A stretch of DNA of 64,000 nt, from the NCBI GenBank assembly GCA_002943765.1, contig PQWQ01000003.1:2603501-2667500 (forward strand), written 5' to 3'. A program made the translations under genes and the position numbers. The notes beneath the pieces are model-generated. The model worked only from the letters and a program-made list of their open reading frames with translations, had not been told where the DNA came from and made no database searches. Below, piece after piece: positions 12,013 to 25,700 of the stretch. Within the stretch, counting starts at the first letter, position 1; each line of letters begins with the position of its first letter. The stretch is from Psoroptes ovis (taxonomy: Eukaryota; Arthropoda; Arachnida; Sarcoptiformes; Psoroptidae).

Positions 12013-15000
12013 CAAATAAAATAATCGATAATGCAGATTTAACGACCATATTGATCGCCAAATCTTCATTGCCATCATCATCATCATTCATTAATCAAAT
12101 AGATCTCATACAAGAATTACAACAACAAAAACGTTCATATGATGGACTAATTGCAGATCAACAAAAAAATTTATTACATTTCACTGATAATGATGATAAT
12201 GATTTGAATGACATTGAAAATCATCATCAGAGTGATCATAATTTTCAAAATGATAATGATTTTCAAAGACAAATAAAATTAAATTATGAATCAACTCTTA
12301 AAGCAATAGATATCATTTCGAATAGTGCTGATATAACATTTTTAATACAACTTAAACAATATCATCATAATAGTGGTGTATTATTTGCATTCACAATTGG
12401 CAATCATAGGTAAGTTTGTGCTTTGAATTTCGAAATGATGAGTGAAATTTAATATTTCAACATCATTTTGATGATAGCTTTGAAAACGTTGAATAATTAA
12501 AAAAAAAGATTAATTTATTTTCACGTTAAATCTCCTGATAAAAATTTGTGAAATAATTTATTTCATTTGATTTTATCGTTTTCTTCAGAATATTCGAAAT
12601 ACAAAGCAGTGGAAGACGTAAAGAATTACGTATCCATTATCGTCATAATAATGTATTAAATTATGAATCATTCGATGTCGATATTGTCGATGATAAATGG
12701 CATAAATTAGCAATTACAATCAGTTATAAACAATTAGATTTATATGTTGATTGTATACATCGTTATCGTCGTACGATACAACCGATCGATAGGCTAAATT
12801 TTTTGTTAAACAGTAAAACAATCAACAATGATTATCATCAAGAAAATAACGATGATAATAATAATAATATAACACTATGGATCGGTCAACGTAGTCCAAG
12901 GCATTTTTTATACAAGGTATGTACAAAAAATTTCAAATAATAAATTCATGAATATCATTAATCAAACGTTTGATGAGGTGAAAAAATTCATTTGATATAA
13001 TCAAGAGAATGGATTGAATTGTTTTGATATGCATACAGAAAAAAATGAAATAATAATTATTAATCAATCGAGAAAAATACGAAAATTAATTGAAAAATCT
13101 GATCGATGAAAGATTGTATTTATGATTGTTTGTATAGGAAACTAAGTCAATTTCAGTGTGAAAAAGTAAATTGAAAAGTTTTTACATCGTGAGAAAAATA
13201 AATCAATGAAATGATGAATAATGATCTACATATTCTCATATGACAGAAAATAGAAAATTTTCGCTGCAAATTATTGATTTTTTGTTCATATTTTAATTTG
13301 TCGATTTTTTTTCTGCATTTAGGGATACATTTCAGAGTTGCGAATTATTTCAGCCGCCAATGGTTTTCGCATACAATGCCCAGCAAAGAATCTTGATACA
13401 GGTTTGATGTTGTTACATTTTCTTGATTTTTTTCAATATTTATTTTCATCGATATTTTATCAAAAATCAATCAAAATTTAGCATGTCCAACATGTGGTCA
13501 ATACAAAGAATTAAAAGATTCAATCAATCAATTGGAAAACACTGTTAAATTATTGACTGAAAAGGTATTTTGAAATCACTGAATCATTTATTGATTGATT
13601 TTTTTTCATAGAAATCAAAGTATTATTCACACCATTTTCTTTCATTGAGTATTGTTTTACACATTTCGCAAACAAATAAAATATTTCATCTGTCAAAATG
13701 AATTTGTTTTTTTCGTTTTATTTTTAACAAATTTCAATGATTAATTCATCCAACAGATTGATTGATGTTTACAAATGGATAATAATTCTTTGATTTTATC
13801 TTTCTATTTTTATTTTTTATTTGTTTTATATTCATTCAATGAACAAAACATAAAGCTATTAATCATGGAACAAAGATTAACAAAACGTGAACAACAATGT
13901 GAATGTTTGCAAAAATCATGTTTCATGAATGGTACAAAATACATTGATGGTAATGAATGGTTTACGAATGATCATTGTCATCGTTGCAAATGTTTGGTAA
14001 GTTTTGTTTAATTCTTTTTTTCTTTTGAAAAAATTTCTTATCAAAGATGTAAAAAATCATTAATCATCCAACATATTATTCGATCATTTGAAATTCAATA
14101 CTTTTTACAAAAAATTGTGTTAAAGTCTGTCTTTTCTTTTGCACTGATAATTAGTGCATTCTAATTGATGAAAATTTAACAAATTTTTAAATTTTTTTTT
14201 TTTGTGAAATCAAAGATTGCTGATGATGATCACATTCAATATGATTATGATTAATGTTTTTTTCTTAAGAAAAGTTCTGATGATATTTTCTTTACTTGAA
14301 ATTGAAATCGATTCGAAAGACAATTTAATCAGTTAAAAAAGCTTTAACACCTTTATGACAAAATCCTAACACCTTTTAATTTTCCAATATTGATTTCAAT
14401 CGGCCCTTAAGCTATTATTGCCTCAGAAAAAATGAAGTTAAATATGCCGAATGATAATAATTCATAAAGTTAAAATTCAAAATCCTTCATCAAATGAATT
14501 TATTCGTCTTATTTTTGAATATTTAGTTTGTCACACATTTTTCTTCCTTCTTCATTTCGTTATCCAATAAATTATGTTTTCTTCGACAATATTTGATCAT
14601 AAATATTAATTTAATCTCATTTGTCGTGTTTAAAATAATTATCAAATTTAAATTTTTTTTTACAATCTTCAATAGTCTGGTTCTATAAATTGTTATCAAA
14701 TTGAAAATTGTAATAACAAAAATCATCATAATTCACAGCCAAAATCATCTAAATCATTATCATTAATTCATTTAAATGATTCTCATTCAAAATTATTTGC
14801 ATCATCTTCTACTTCAGCGGATAGCAAAAATGCTAGAAATTCTTCCATAATAACAAAAACCGCAGCCAGTCAAGCATTATCGAGTGAGTAATTTAAGCCA
14901 TTTTTTGCCCTCCTAAACATTATCGATCAACGAACTCATTCATCAATCGATGATAAGCATTCAAATTATATTAAAATTTTCTATTCGATTTTTTTTATAG

Positions 15001-18000
15001 AATGTTTTTACAATAAAAAATTCTATCATGAAGGTGATATCATTGAACGATGGACAAATAAAAATAATCCAAATCGTTCAAAATGTTATGAATGTGTTTG
15101 CCATTCACGTTCGATGCATTGTAAAGAAAAACAATGTCCCGAATTAAATTGTCCACCATCAAATCGAATATTGCCAGATGATAAATGTTGCATGATTTGT
15201 AAAACCGATTATTGTTCATTAGGACATGATTGTCATCCTATGGCTGAATGTCATAATTTAGCTACAAATTATACATGTCGTTGTAAATCCGGATATAAAG
15301 GAAATGGACACACCTGTTATGATATTGATGAATGTAATATTGACAATCAAAACAATAATAATGATGGTTATGATGATCGAATTGAATTTGAACAGAATCC
15401 GTTTTTTATCAATAATAATAATAATAACGATAATAAAAATCAGCAAAATTATCATCATTACTATCAACAACATTATAATATTTATCGACATAAATGCAAT
15501 TTACAGTCAACAATTTGTGTTAATACACCTGGTTCATATGAATGTCGATGTAAATCCGGTTTTATTAAAAATAATAATACAAAATATGAATGTATCGGTA
15601 TGTATAATTTAATTTGATTGTAATGCTAAATTATTATCTTCATTATTGTTAATAAATTATTTCATGGAATTTTTTTTCAATTAAAATTCCTCTTCATGTG
15701 AATTATTTTAAAATTAATGATTCCGGAAAATGAATCGAAAAATTCTCAGAAATATTGAAATAAATTTCAAAAATTTCTCTGTGATTTTAATCAATTTTAA
15801 ATTTTTAACTTTGAATTTATTTTCACAATAATTTTTCAATTTTTTTCATCCTATCATTCTTACAATATGATCGATGATCGAAAAAATATAGACATTGATG
15901 AATGTACAAATGGCCAACATAATTGCAGTGAAAATGCTATTTGTTTAAATGAACCTGGTGCATTTCAGTGCCAATGCAAACAAGGCTATGAAGGTGATGG
16001 CTTCGATTGTAAACGTAAGTGTTTTTTAATTCGTGTTTGACCATTAATGATGATTGACCACCTCATAGGTCATCAATAGAATGAGCATTTGAATTTAGAT
16101 CGAAATTGAATTGAAATAATTTTTTTCTTCAAATTTTTGTTTTATAACAGCTGTATGTAATGATTCTTGTTTGAATGGTGGTCAGTGTGTAGCACCAAAC
16201 ACGTGTTCATGCCGAAAAGGTTATTACGGTCATCGATGTGAAGAGGGTAAGTAAATATGTTTAATATTTGATCATCTGGCAAATTGAATTCTGATCGTTT
16301 ATTTTGGCTGAGTTTAGTAACCTCTTATTAAATTATCACTTTTGTTTTCAAAATTATAGATATTGATGAATGTAAATTAAATATACATCAATGTCCAAAA
16401 AATTCCAAATGTATAAATAAATTTGGCTGGTATCAATGTGAATGCAATAATGGTTATGAAGAAAATAGTGATGAATTTTCTTACATCAATCATAATGATA
16501 TAGATTTTGAATGCAAAGGTCAGTATTGTTTTGTATCCATGATTAATGAGTTTCGATGATTAATTACATTGACACAATTTTATCTATGATCAAATCTATT
16601 TATTCATGAATGAATTTCATTAACAGATATAAATGAATGTCTAAATCCATTACTCAACACATGTCCAAGCAATTCCAAATGCATAAACACTAATGGTTCA
16701 TATCGTTGTGATTGCAATGACAATGATAATGAAGATGCTGATGATAATTCATTTAAAAATAACAGTACAAATAATGATTGTCCAAAAACATGTATCGTAA
16801 ACGGTATGGAACGTAAACAAAATGAACAATGGAGAAAAAGTTTGAAAAATTCACAATGTACACTATGTGAATGTAATAAAGGTGTTGTTAATTGTCGACC
16901 GAAACAATGCGATTGTGATGATGAAAATGATTTATATGATTATGAATGTTGCCCAGAATGTAAACAAATAGTGAATAATAATGAAAATAGAATGGAAAAA
17001 TTATGCCATCATCAAGAAAATCATCAAATTGTGTATCGTAATGGTGAACGATGGACATATGAATGTGAAACATGTGAATGCATGGTAAATTTCTAATGCA
17101 TTCATTATTCATTTTATCTAATATTTATCATCATTAATCATCTTATTAATCAAAATTGTTTTGTTTATTTTTTATATTAATTTTTTTTCTAAATAGAATG
17201 GTGAAATTGATTGTTGGAATGAATGTCCAAAAATTAATTGTTTAAATGCAATCAGATTAGAAGGTGATTGTTGTTTACGTTGTGAAGATGATCCATGTCA
17301 ACAAATATCTGCTGCGAATGATTTACAGTTAAAATCATCATCATCATCATCATGGAATTCATATAATAATAGCAATAGTTTGACCAAATTATCTGGTTGT
17401 TATCATCAAGATAATTATTATAAATCTGGTCAACAAATTGATTTATTTGATGATAAATGTGCGAATTGTTTGTGTCAGGTAAGTTTTTCCAAATTTTTTA
17501 AAGGAAATCTTATATTCAAAAATGATAATCAACAAAAAGCATTTGACATATGAATTTCTATTAACAATCCTCCATATCCAAAATTAATCAAAGTAAAAAT
17601 CAAATAATTTAACTTCAGAAACCGAATAGTTGCCTGTAACAGAATTTAAATCAATTTTAATGCATTTTTCTTGAATTCACTTTGAGCTCATCATCATTCG
17701 ATGATTCATTTGATTTAAGAATTTTGTAGAGAGACATTTTATAAATGCATTTTTAGTTCTTAAGCAAATCTTGCAATCATCAAATGTTTTCAAATCAAAG
17801 ATGTAAACATTTTTATTTTTAATTCATCTAATCAACAAAAACCATTTTCAAAATTTTTGTAATTTAATTTCATTCATTGATTTTTTTTTCGCGAATCTTT
17901 CACAAATTCTGACGTATTTCATGAAATTATTCATGAATATTGCAATCAAATATGCTTTTCGATGTTGTTGTTGCGGATTTTTTCTTGAATTCGATTATCA

Positions 18001-20475
18001 TGTTTTTAGAAAATCTGGATTTTTTTTCTTCAATTTCATAAATTATTATAACCAATTTAATTTAAGTAATAATAATAATCATAATCGACAATTTTATTTA
18101 TTTATTTAAATTTTTGGCCCAATTTTACTTAGCAAATGATCGAATGAATCATCATCTTTCATCGTTCATCGATGATTTTAATCCGATTTTGTTTTTTAAT
18201 TTGAATATTTTTAGATTTGAAAATTTAAATTTTGAAATTTCTTAAGAATTCCAGTCTATATTTTATTTTTTTAGATTTTCCAGAGAAATTTTATTTGATT
18301 TAAATTTTACCAGGTTTTCTTTCACATATTTTTTTCAAAATTGAAAATCATCTAAAACAATTGACAATAACTATGCTTATAAAACCAAATAATCCCAATT
18401 CTCAACCTTATTTTTTCTTTTTATCTTGAATATACCTTTTTCCATTCATACTAATTGACCATCTATCAATCTAATATCCCAAAAGTCTTCGAAATTATTC
18501 ATAGAACATTTGCGATTATCATCATATTTGAAACAATTAAGTGAAAAATCTTCATCATCCAGGATATCTTCAAACATTTTACCATCCATACTTTCAGCTG
18601 TGACATCATCATCTTCATCATTATCATCGTACCAATGTGCCACCTTTTATGACCGAATCCCATTCATTATCGTAGCGCTAACAATATCACTAACAATGAT
18701 CATAGTCGTGCAATCAATTTCATTTGATTAATTAATTTTTTAATTGACACAATTATTTTGGGTAAATTTTACAAATAACCAATGTGTTTATATCTATCTT
18801 CATTCATCAAATGATCGCACAAATTGAGTCCAATTTCTTGTTGATGCACTGAATGAATTTTGATGTCAATTTTGTTGTTGTCTTGATTTAAAATGCACCA
18901 CATTTTTTCAAAAAATATCGCACCAATTTTTCAAATTTTTTCTCGTTGCTTATCACCAAAATTTTCAATCGATTTTTGACTAGGCTAAATCAATCAATCT
19001 TTTCTTCATCTCATTCATTTGTTGTTGCAGTCTCGTTGATTATTATCAATGATTGATCAACTTGAATTTAAATTATATTTTAATTTTGAAAAAAATTAAT
19101 TCAAACATAATGAGTAAACCTACATGATGGTTAGGGCTTAAATAATGATAATAATAATAGTAATCATCACTGATAATAGATGATAGTTTCAAGATAAATC
19201 ATTGATTTTAATAAATTCATAGAATTTTTAAATTAAGGAAAAAAATAAAAGTTTTTAAATTAGTTTCATCTGTGTGTGTGTGCGTGTGTGTGAGTGTCTA
19301 CGGATGCTTACCAAAATAAAATGGATGCGTTGCTTAATCACATTGGAAAATAAATAATCACACAAAGCACATAATCATTCAACATGTCACACACCTCTCG
19401 CTTGCTGTCACTTTTAAATTAGTTCAAAATCCAATTTCTATGCATGAAATATTGATTTTTTTTTTTTTGATTATTTCATAGTTGAATAATCGAAATTGAC
19501 TAATCTATTTTTTTTGAAATGAGAAAAGATTATCATCAATATCGTCTAATCATTTAGACGATGAGCACCCTGCTATTCAAATCATTATTCCCAAATTTAT
19601 TTCCTTTATTTTTTTATTTTTTGTTCTGTTGTTATGATTATTTAATTTACAATTATTTTATGTCGTTGACTTGCTTCTTTTGGTTCAAATTAGACGATAA
19701 TTTGAAATGAAAATTTAATTCCTTGTCATTTCAAATGAAGAAATCTAACAAAAGATGAAAAAAAATGCATGGAAATCTTGATTGAAATTTCGAATTCCAA
19801 TTCGATTCAATCAAATTCATTTAAATTATTTCTTCTTTACTTGCATTCTGAAAAATCCTATCAATAACCCTTGTATAACCTTTTTCATTTATCAACACTT
19901 TCAATGTTCGTTTTATTTTGCTTTCGTTCATTTCATTCAAATATTTTCTTTTTAATTAATTCGTTTTTTTTGTTTCTTTCAAATAATAATTATCATTATT
20001 CAAAATATCAATATAGAATGGACGTCTTTGTTGTTCATATACGTTTCCTTGTTTGATTAATAATGATAATAATAATAATAATAATAGTAATAATGAAACA
20101 TCAACGAATGAATCATTAAATAATGAAGAATCCTTAATTAAATCGAATCGAAATTTAATTCATTTGAATAATGAAAAAATTAATGAGAATTCATCAGTAT
20201 TACCATCATCAACGAAACAATCATCATCGATTCGTGATCATGATTATAATAAAAAAGAAGAAATGATAAAATATTTACGATTAATGAATAATAAATTTTC
20301 ATATAATGAATTGTTGAAACCATTCTTAGACCAATATATTCACGATAATCATCAAAAGCAGCAGCACCAACAACAACGATCAAACACGATGAATAATGTA
20401 AATTTACTATCATCAAAAACATTCAAAAACAATGATAATGATTTCATAAATCACTATAATAGTATAGAAAATTAG
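12013..20475 (+). CDS. NELL: NELL-like secreted multidomain glycoprotein (3' part, 13 exons)
   Basis: Exons: 12013-12409, 12589-12916, 13323-13401, 13482-13564, 13856-13996, 14676-14883, 15001-15597, 15892-16014, 16151-16246, 16360-16518, 16627-17084, 17197-17478, 20017-20475. They give about 1135 residues in one frame, and the 5' end with the signal peptide is missing. Order: laminin-G/TSPN domain (about 75-265), coiled coil (about 274-315), VWC1, Ser-rich linker, VWC2, six EGF-like domains (about 470-775, several with the DIDEC calcium motif), three more VWC modules, and an Asn-rich tail. The order equals vertebrate NELL1/NELL2, including the closing motif NGRLCCS (human NGRVCCS). Family members are secreted trimers that bind receptors such as Robo3 and act in neural and skeletal signalling; a role here is inferred. 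EGF exons are flanked by phase-1 introns, as usual for this module. Oddities: a long insertion in the second EGF, a truncated VWC1 and the tail. A polyadenylation signal AATAAA lies at 20521. Confidence 0.93.
17479..20016 (+). other. Last and longest NELL intron (2.5 kb)
   Basis: The donor is GTAAGT after CAG at 17478 and the acceptor is ATATAG before 20017. The intron contains an unexplained open stretch at 18446-18731 and a GT-rich microsatellite near 19270-19295. I found no conserved exon inside; the last VWC motif joins directly across the intron. Confidence 0.75.
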
Positions 20476-22708
20476 TACTAAAATACTAATTCGAGATTAG
20501 TTCAAAAATTCGGTACCTTAAATAAACATTAAATAGAATAAATTCTAGTCTTTAGACGAAACAATTAATTTCTTCTTGAAAAGTATTTATAAATCATTCA
20601 CAAATAATTATCATAATCATAATCAAACAAACACTAAATAGACCATAATCGTATTATTCAAAAGTATTATTGTTATATCATTTTTTTTTGTTGAAAATGG
20701 CCATAAAAATGCTCAAATGTATTGGTGTATTATTGGTATTGGAATTATGTCTATTAACAAACACCTGAAAATGTATTCAGAATAATTTGAATTCATCTAT
20801 TATTGAATTGTAAAATTATTATTATCACATTTGATATTCATATTGAATTGAATCGTTTTGTATAAATTTTGTAAATATTGAGATAATAATTGCGATTTTT
20901 TTTCTTGCATCATTTTGTACATAGAAATAGTTTTGAACAAATATTTAAAATTTAATTTAAAAATTTAAAAATTTCTTGTTCTTGTTGTTGTTCGTTCATA
21001 TGAATTTTTTTTAATTAAAACTTTTGAAATAAAATATGAATTTATTGAAATAAAAATATTTCAAAATTTCTCAAAGATTTTTTCAATCATTAATTGGATT
21101 TCTATTTTCACTTATGGATGATTTATTGCAATTAATTTCAAAAATTTCGATAATTTTCATGGTGAGTTAAGTTTTTTTGGATTAATTTAATTAAATTTAC
21201 TGTGGTTTAATATTTCATCAGATTCGACGTTGCAACCAGTAGTGGTGAACGAATTCGCTTAAAAAGTGATCATTTTAAATCATTCGACACTGTTACTTTG
21301 CTATTCTTAGCTCAGTAAGAAATCTCAGGTAAGAAAATGAAATCTGGCAACGTTGTGATTAATTAAATTTTTCAAAATTATCGAATTATTAATTATCAAT
21401 TTTTGTTGGATTAATTTTCCTGGTATGATTTCACATGCATCCGAAACGATTGATTCATATTTTTTTCAATGATATTTCCATGCAAACAATGGCATAATCC
21501 ATAGATTGATCAAATTTTTAAATCGAAATTTTTATTTATTGATAAATGACTTGTTTATTTTTCTCGATTATTATTTATTAACTTTGATTATATTAATGAT
21601 GTTTTGCTAATGTAAAAATATATCTCGGCAATCAGATAGTTGATTAATTTTCATTGGAAAAAAAAATCAAAAATCAATCGAATATTTCAGAAGAAATATT
21701 TAGATCATCAGACTACATGTGAGTCAAAGTGAAAATTTAGTAGAAATTGAAGGATGCCATATATGTTTTTCTTTGATTAATTAATGATCAATGTACGATT
21801 TTAAATTGAATTTCGATCATTGAACAGACACAAATTCAATTTCTAATTTTCACTCCAATTAGTTTGAAAAATAATTTCGCGCCGAAAAATTTCAAATTTT
21901 TCAGTTATTTTCATTTAAAAATTCTTTTCAGTTTAATAATTCAAACTTTGGTTGCAAAAAGACCGGTGATTGAATGAAAAGAAATGAATAAATTTATGCC
22001 TGCTTTTCAAGGTAATCTTGTTTGAGATTATTTTTGAAAAAATGAAAAACTTCGGAATAGAAATAAATCGATGTTGATGTTTGAATAAGATTTGTGTTTA
22101 TTCAAAAATAATATTAATAATTAAATTGAAGAAAAAAAACTGTCACATTTACAAATAAATTTTATTTTTCCTATGAATATTTAAATTTTCTTTTATCTTC
22201 ATTTTTTTCGAGATGATGATTTTCTATCTAATCAAAATTTCAAATCAAATTTGAATTTGAATTTGATTTGTTTTGCCAGTCGGTGGCCACCATCTTCTTT
22301 CCGTTTAAAATCATCATCCAACAAACCAACCAACGATCATCATGATCATCATTAAATCATGACATATGATTTGAATTGATCATCCAATGTTCGGATCGAA
22401 AGATTTTTTTTTTTCAATTTTTGGTTCTCATATCAATCATTTTTCTGTTCATTACCTTCTATTTGTTTATATTTTTGTTTTCACATTTTAAATTATCATA
22501 ATGTGATATTGAAATCGGATATCAATTGATAAATATGATGATTATGATTTGAAATTATGGAAAAAAATGATGTGTGAGAAAATAGTAATAATTAATGCAA
22601 GCGTTTTTTTTCTTCAATGCAATCATTCATCATCGAAATCCAATACTAAAGTTGCATCAAATTATTGTGAAATTTATACTTTCGGTCAAGTTGTTTTTCC
22701 ACTGAATA
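20476..22708. other. NELL-PFAS intergenic region
   Basis: The region holds NELL polyadenylation signals (AATAAA at 20521 and 20537) and then AT-rich DNA. It includes an E2F-like TTTCGCGCC near 21875, a YY1-like site near 22286, and a relatively G+C-rich patch at 21225-21350. That patch contains a good splice-donor sequence (CTCAG/GTAAG) and could be a 5'-untranslated exon of PFAS. I see no coding region. Confidence 0.5.
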
Positions 22709-25700
22709 ATGGCTAAAATTATACGATTCTATCAAACACCTGGTTTTTCCAATGATCAAACCAAAAATTTATTGAAAAAAATTCAACATCACTTGAAAAA
22801 TGATTCAATCAAATCGATTCAAACGGAATTTTGTTTCAATATTGAACATAAAGGTAAGAAATTAAAATTTATATGAGAAAATATTTTTTTAAAATTTTTA
22901 TCAAAAATCTTCAGTTCAATTAACACCGGAAGAATTGATGAAAATTGAATGGATTTTAACGCCAGATTTCGATACAAAATTATCGACAAAATCAATGTTG
23001 ATGTATTCGAAATCATCATCAAATACATTGACAATTGAAATCGGACCAAGATTGAATTTTAGTACAGCATTATCGACGAATGCTGTTTCAATATGTAGAA
23101 ATATTGGATTGCATGAAAAAATTTCCAGAATTGAAAGGAGTATAATTTATTCATTTGAAATTGAGGTAATATTTCTGATTTTAATGTTTTAAAATGAAAT
23201 TTCATTTAAAATAAATCACCTTGAAAAAACACAGAAAACATTGACATCGGATGAAGAAAACCATTTAGTTGAATTATTGCATGATCGTATGACCGAACAA
23301 CGCTATCATAAACCGATTGAATCTTTTGAATTGCCATCAAATGAAGAAAAATGGTTTGAAATTGATGTATTAGGCAATGGTGAACAAGCATTAAGAGATG
23401 TTAGTGAAAGATTAGGTCTAGCATTTGATGATTGGGATATTAAATATTATTGTTCATTGTTTAAAGATAAACTTAAACGTAATCCAACATCGGTCGAATG
23501 TTTTGATTTAGCACAATCAAATTCTGAACATTCACGACATTGGTTTTTTAAAGGTAGAATTTTTATTGATGATAAAGAAGTACCAAAATCATTGTTTGGC
23601 ATGGTAACAAGCACTCAAGATAATACCAATCAAAATAATGTTATTAAATTTAGTGATAATTCATCAGCAATACGAGGCTTTTCTGATTTAAACATTTTAA
23701 TACCAAAAGATTCGACTGAAGCATCATCGATGGAATTGAAAAAAAATCAAACAAGACACATTATATTTACAGCAGAAACACATAATTTTCCAACTGGTGT
23801 CGCTCCATTTCCAGGCGCCACAACTGGTACTGGGGGCAGAATTCGTGATGTACAAGCTGCAGGACGTGGTGCACATGTCATCGCTGCTACTGCTGGCTAT
23901 TCATTCGGCAATCTTCATATTCCTGATTATAAACTTGAATGGGAAGATGATAATGAAATTTATCCACATAATTTTGCATCTCCATTACAAATCTGCATTG
24001 AAGCAAGTAATGGTGCATCCGATTATGGCAATAAATTTGGTGAACCAGTCTTGGCAGGTTTTGCTCGTAGTTTCGGACAACGTATTGCAAACAGTAAGTA
24101 TTCATTTTTTATCAAATTTTTCATCAAAATTGAATTTGTCAATAATTTTTGAATGATTAATTAAGATGAACGAATTGAATATATAAAACCAATTATGTTT
24201 ACCGGTGGCATCGGTACAATTGATGATGAATATGTTAACAAAAATCATGCCGAAATTGGTATGAATGTCGCTAAAATTGGTGGACCTGTTTATCGTATCG
24301 GCGTTGGTGGCGGTGCTGCAAGTTCAACTGAAGTTCAAGGTAGCGAAGGAAGTGAAAGTCTAGATTTTAATGCTGTACAAAGAGGAGATGCTGAGATGGA
24401 ACAAAAATTAAATCGATTAATTCGTGCATGCATTGAATATCAAAAAGGAAATGTTATTGAATCAATTCATGATCAAGGTGCTGGCGGCAATGGAAATGTA
24501 TTGAAAGAAATCAGTGAGCCTCTGGGTGCTAAAATTTTCTGTAATAGATTTACATTGGGCGATCCTACAATTAACACTTTAGAATTGTGGGGAGCTGAAT
24601 ATCAAGAAAGTAATGCCATTTTGATAAAAAAAGAAAACAGTGCAATTTTAGATAAAATTAGTAAACGTGAAAAATGTCAAGTTGATTATGTTGGTGAAAT
24701 ATCGGGCGATCATCATATAACATTGATTGAAAACGAGACTGATGAAAAACATCCAGTTCATTTAGATTTGGAACTTGTTCTAGCATCAATGCCGAGAAAG
24801 AATTTCTACTATAAGCAAAAACAATTACCATTGAAGCCATTATCGATTCCAAGCAAAGATCAAACAAGATTAGTAATTGAATCATTACATAGAGTTTTAA
24901 GATTGCCATCTGTTGCTTCAAAACGTTATTTAACCACTAAAGTCGATCGCTGTGTTACTGGACTTGTGGCGCAACAACAATGTGTTGGTCCACAACACAC
25001 ACCAATCGCTGATTATGCATTAATCGCATTGAATTATTTTACTTATCATGGTAGTGTAACATCAATTGGTGAACAACCAATCAAAGGCTTGATTAGCCCT
25101 GAAGCTAATGGGAGACTATCAGTAGCTGAAGCTGTCACTAATTTGATGTTTTGTGCCATCACTGAAATCGGTGATATCAAATGTGAGGGCAATTGGATGT
25201 GGCCCGCTAAATTAAATGGCGAAGGTGCATTGCTAGTTCGAACATGTGATGCTATGTGTGAATTCATGAAGCAAATTAACATCGGTATTGACGGTGGCAA
25301 AGATTCACTTTCGATGGCGGCTAAAGTTAAAATGCCAAATGGTTCAGAAGTCGTTAAATCACCAGGTACATTGGTTATCAGTGCCTATGCACCAGTTCCT
25401 GATATTCGTGTTAAAGTCACGCCTGAAATGAAAATTGATGGATCTAGTTTAATATATGTTAAACTGAATGGTAATGATCAATTCAGACTTGGTGGATCGG
25501 CATTAGCACAAGTTTATAAACAACTTGGTAATGATTGTCCTGATATAGAGGACCCATCACATTTGAAAAATGGTTTTATTATCATACAAAAATTAATAAA
25601 GGATAGAATCTGTACAGCTGGCCATGATGTCAGTGACGGTGGTCTGATTGTTTGTTTGTTAGAAATGGCATTCGTTACTGACTGTGGTATTGACGTTGAT

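Noticed and set aside
18510..18731. Alternative 3' exon giving NELL a membrane anchor
   Set aside because: The acceptor before it would join in another phase and hit a stop after about eight codons, so it cannot continue from the NELL frame.
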